A stretch of 64,000 nt of DNA from Enterococcus pallens ATCC BAA-351 (GTDB lineage: Bacteria; Bacillota; Bacilli; Lactobacillales; Enterococcaceae): contig NZ_ASWD01000003.1 of NCBI RefSeq assembly GCF_000407485.1, positions 806,001-870,000 of the forward strand. The letters run 5' to 3'. How positions within the stretch are numbered: position 1 is the stretch's first letter; each line of letters begins with the position of its first letter. Below the pieces are notes generated by a model. It searched no databases, was not told the DNA's origin, and worked only from the letters and a program-made list of their open reading frames with translations. Below are positions 62,629 through 64,000 of the stretch, one piece after another. The position numbers and the translations under genes were made by a program.

Positions 62629-63195
62629 TTATTCAGGGTTGTTCTTTTCAACTTCTTCTTTAATCTCTTCTTTGATTTCATCAAAGGTTTCAGAGTCTTT
62701 TAAATCTTCGGCTTTTACATTTAGTTCTGATGCTCCCTCAGAAACAGTTTGTTTAGCGTCTGCTTTAACTTCATCGGCATCAAGGACAATATCATCAGCA
62801 GTATCCTCAACGACGTCCTGTGCTTCATCAGCGGCTTTACGGAAGCGATCAGATAAATCTGAGCTTTGCTGTTTCAAGTCATCAAATAAATCTGCTTGAA
62901 TATCACCTAAATCATCCACAGCATCCTCAGATTTACCTTTGACTGAAGAAGCAAATTCAGTTGCTTGGTTCGTTAGATCTGCTGCTTTTTCTTTTACTAC
63001 TGCACTCATTTCACTAGTTTTTCCAACAATTTCTTCAGTGTAATCAGACGCCAAATCACGCCAATCATCTGTTTTACTTGCTAATTCATCACGTAGTTCC
63101 TTACCTGATTTAGGTGCTAATAATAAAGCTGTAGCTGCTGCTGCAACTCCACCAATGACTACTCCTAATAAAAATCCGCCTTTTTTTCTTCCCAT
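62629..63195 (-). CDS. YtxH-domain protein with amphipathic helical repeats
   Basis: A 188-residue protein. A glycine/alanine-rich membrane-type segment at about 5-28 (GGFLLGVVIGGVAAAATALL) is followed by the YtxH motif LAPKSGKELRDELASKT. A long acidic, highly helical stretch of imperfect repeats (for example VKEKAADLTNQATEF and AADEAQDVVEDTADDI) runs to the end. YtxH proteins are linked to general stress in Bacillus; function is not defined. It pairs with the DUF948 gene 14 bases upstream. Confidence 0.85.
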   Translation of the reverse strand: MGRKKGGFLLGVVIGGVAAAATALLLAPKSGKELRDELASKTDDWRDLASDYTEEIVGKTSEMSAVVKEKAADLTNQATEFASSVKGKSEDAVDDLGDIQADLFDDLKQQSSDLSDRFRKAADEAQDVVEDTADDIVLDADEVKADAKQTVSEGASELNVKAEDLKDSETFDEIKEEIKEEVEKNNPE

Positions 63196-63209
63196 CGTAA
63201 TTCCTCCTA

Positions 63210-63638
63210 CTATAAATTAGTTTGTTTGCGATTTCTGAAAAACTTCATGGTTGATTCTCCAACCTTACCAGCAACTTTTACCTTAGCAGTAGTTTTACCG
63301 ACACTAGCTACCTTTCCGGTTAAGTTGCGACTAGCATGGTTCAAGTTAGAAACACTTTCACTTAAATCTGCTACAGCAGTAAACAATGGATCAATCGTCG
63401 CTACCTTCCCATTGACATCATTCAATAAATGATTGCTTTTCACCAGCAATCCTTCTACTTGCTGCATCAACAAATCTACATCTTTTGTTAATACACTGAT
63501 TGTTGTATTTGCTTCTTTAACTGTAGTATCGACTTTTTCCACCGTTTTGGCGACCTGATTCAATACTCTTACCAGAAAAACAACCAATACAACAAATGCT
63601 AAGGCTGCAATGAGGGCAGCAATACCTCCTAGGCTCAT
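63210..63638 (-). CDS. DUF948 family membrane-anchored protein
   Basis: A 142-residue protein with one N-terminal membrane helix (about 5-27, AALIAALAFVVLVVFLVRVL) and a coiled-coil region rich in valine and threonine (VAKTVEKVDTTVKEANTTIS), the DUF948/YtxG pattern. Together with the YtxH gene it forms the ytxGH-type pair often located near ccpA. The role is unknown. GGAGG is seen before the ATG. Confidence 0.85.
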   Translation of the reverse strand: MSLGGIAALIAALAFVVLVVFLVRVLNQVAKTVEKVDTTVKEANTTISVLTKDVDLLMQQVEGLLVKSNHLLNDVNGKVATIDPLFTAVADLSESVSNLNHASRNLTGKVASVGKTTAKVKVAGKVGESTMKFFRNRKQTNL

Positions 63639-63691
63639 CCGAACACTCCCTTGCTCATTTTCTGTAAAAAAACCTTTATTTGTTAACTTTT

Positions 63692-63719
63692 ATTATACCA
63701 TTCATCCAGTATTAAACAA
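63692..63719 (-). promoter_or_regulatory. Promoter of the DUF948-YtxH operon
   Basis: Minus-strand TATAAT at 63692-63697 with TTGTTT at 63714-63719, spacer 16. Confidence 0.55.
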
Positions 63720-63819
63720 AAGTTTATCCCCCAGAACAAAAATGACGGCTACTCAAAAGAGAGCCCTCTTTATTGCGCACACCAGCTGCCTTTGCCTTAA
63801 TAATTCTTCCTTCTAAAAA

Positions 63820-63851
63820 AGAAAAAAACAGCAACCTAAGCTGCTGTTTTC
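63820..63851 (-). terminator. Terminator after galU
   Basis: Minus-strand AACAGCA pairs with TTGCTGTT, then seven Ts. Downstream, 63760-63775 holds another small hairpin (AAAGAG/CTCTTT); no gene is seen in 63720-63858. Confidence 0.75.
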
Positions 63852-63858
63852 TGACTTC

Positions 63859-64000
63859 CTATTCTTTCGGTGCTTTAGGCTTTTTACCTTCAATTTCTTT
63901 TCCTAGCTTCACAATGTAATCAGCCAATTTGTCTTTAATTTCTGGGTGAGTCAAACCATACTCAATACTGGTAGTCATGAAACCAAATTTATCTCCCACA
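63859..64000 (-). CDS. galU: UTP-glucose-1-phosphate uridylyltransferase, C-terminal end only
   Basis: Only the last 46 residues are inside the window; the gene continues past 64000. They read VGDKFGFMTTSIEYGLTHPE and on to a lysine-rich end KKPKAPKE. This is the conserved C-terminal part of GalU/GtaB, which makes UDP-glucose from UTP and glucose 1-phosphate. That would link with the phosphoglucomutase at 49221. The call rests on a short stretch. Confidence 0.75.
   Translation of the reverse strand, partial: VGDKFGFMTTSIEYGLTHPEIKDKLADYIVKLGKEIEGKKPKAPKE

Noticed and set aside
63610-63816. Plus-strand frame in the gap before galU
   Set aside because: It runs antisense through the DUF948 start and promoter; composition is random and there is no ribosome site.

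Overview
The window is a contiguous piece of an AT-rich, low-GC Gram-positive chromosome, most likely a member of the Lactobacillales close to Enterococcus. The evidence is the mix of families: class III fructose-1,6-bisphosphatase, a divergent ccpA-pepQ pair, T-box and THF riboswitch leaders, a PRD/PTS beta-glucoside operon, HisZ-dependent histidine synthesis and the phoH-pgpH-ybeY-dgkA-era-recO block. Coding density is high, most genes lie on the minus strand, and almost every transcription unit ends in a clear intrinsic terminator. I see no insertion sequence, prophage, CRISPR array, rRNA operon or clearly broken gene. Only the two edge genes are cut by the window.

Layout. 1-9.9 kb holds small metabolic and transport units: an oxidoreductase cut by the left edge, an esterase with a DUF1722 gene, a formate/nitrite-type channel, a folate ECF S component under a THF riboswitch, efp, an Exp7-like P-type ATPase, a YczE-type membrane protein, an HD-domain protein and a TrmH-type methylase. 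Between yczE and the HD gene lies a tandem 156-bp-period repeat carrying promoter-like and Fur-box-like sequence. 9.9-12.8 kb holds acylphosphatase, YidC, an AraC/DUF2000 pair and a diverged tRNA-Glu(CUC). 12.9-17.3 kb is a gluconeogenesis-control cluster (ccpN-like regulator, DUF299 PPDK-regulator, class III FBPase) followed by an AEC transporter. 17.4-20.6 kb is glyQS with its T-box.

20.6-28.8 kb is a complete histidine operon whose first gene is a HisZ-HisG fusion; the order is hisZG-D-C-B-H-A-F-IE-hisJ. 28.9-34.9 kb is the recO/era/dgkA/ybeY/pgpH/phoH housekeeping block. 35.1-40.5 kb is a cellobiose/beta-glucoside PTS operon (EIIA, GH1 6-phospho-beta-glucosidase, EIIB, EIIC, LicR-like regulator), with a candidate activator palindrome and a cre site at its promoter. 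40.6-42.8 kb holds yqeY, rpsU, and zur divergent from a second DUF299 gene across a near-perfect Zur box. 42.9-48.8 kb is hom-thrC-thrB followed by a methionine-type T-box and metY-metA. Together these take homoserine either to threonine or, through O-acetylhomoserine, to homocysteine.

48.9-57.6 kb holds a CzrA-like ArsR sensor, phosphoglucomutase, trxB, yneF, a GntR/MFS pair with an operator, endonuclease IV, a second AEC transporter and tyrS. 57.7-64 kb holds a class A PBP, ccpA divergent from pepQ with several cre sites, YtxH and DUF948 envelope-type proteins and the 3' end of galU.

The most notable items are the HisZ-HisG fusion, the apparently Zur-controlled second DUF299 gene, the tandem repeats that could encode metal-regulated small RNAs, and the unusual tRNA-Glu(CUC). 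All assignments come from reading the sequence and recalled family knowledge; no searches were run.
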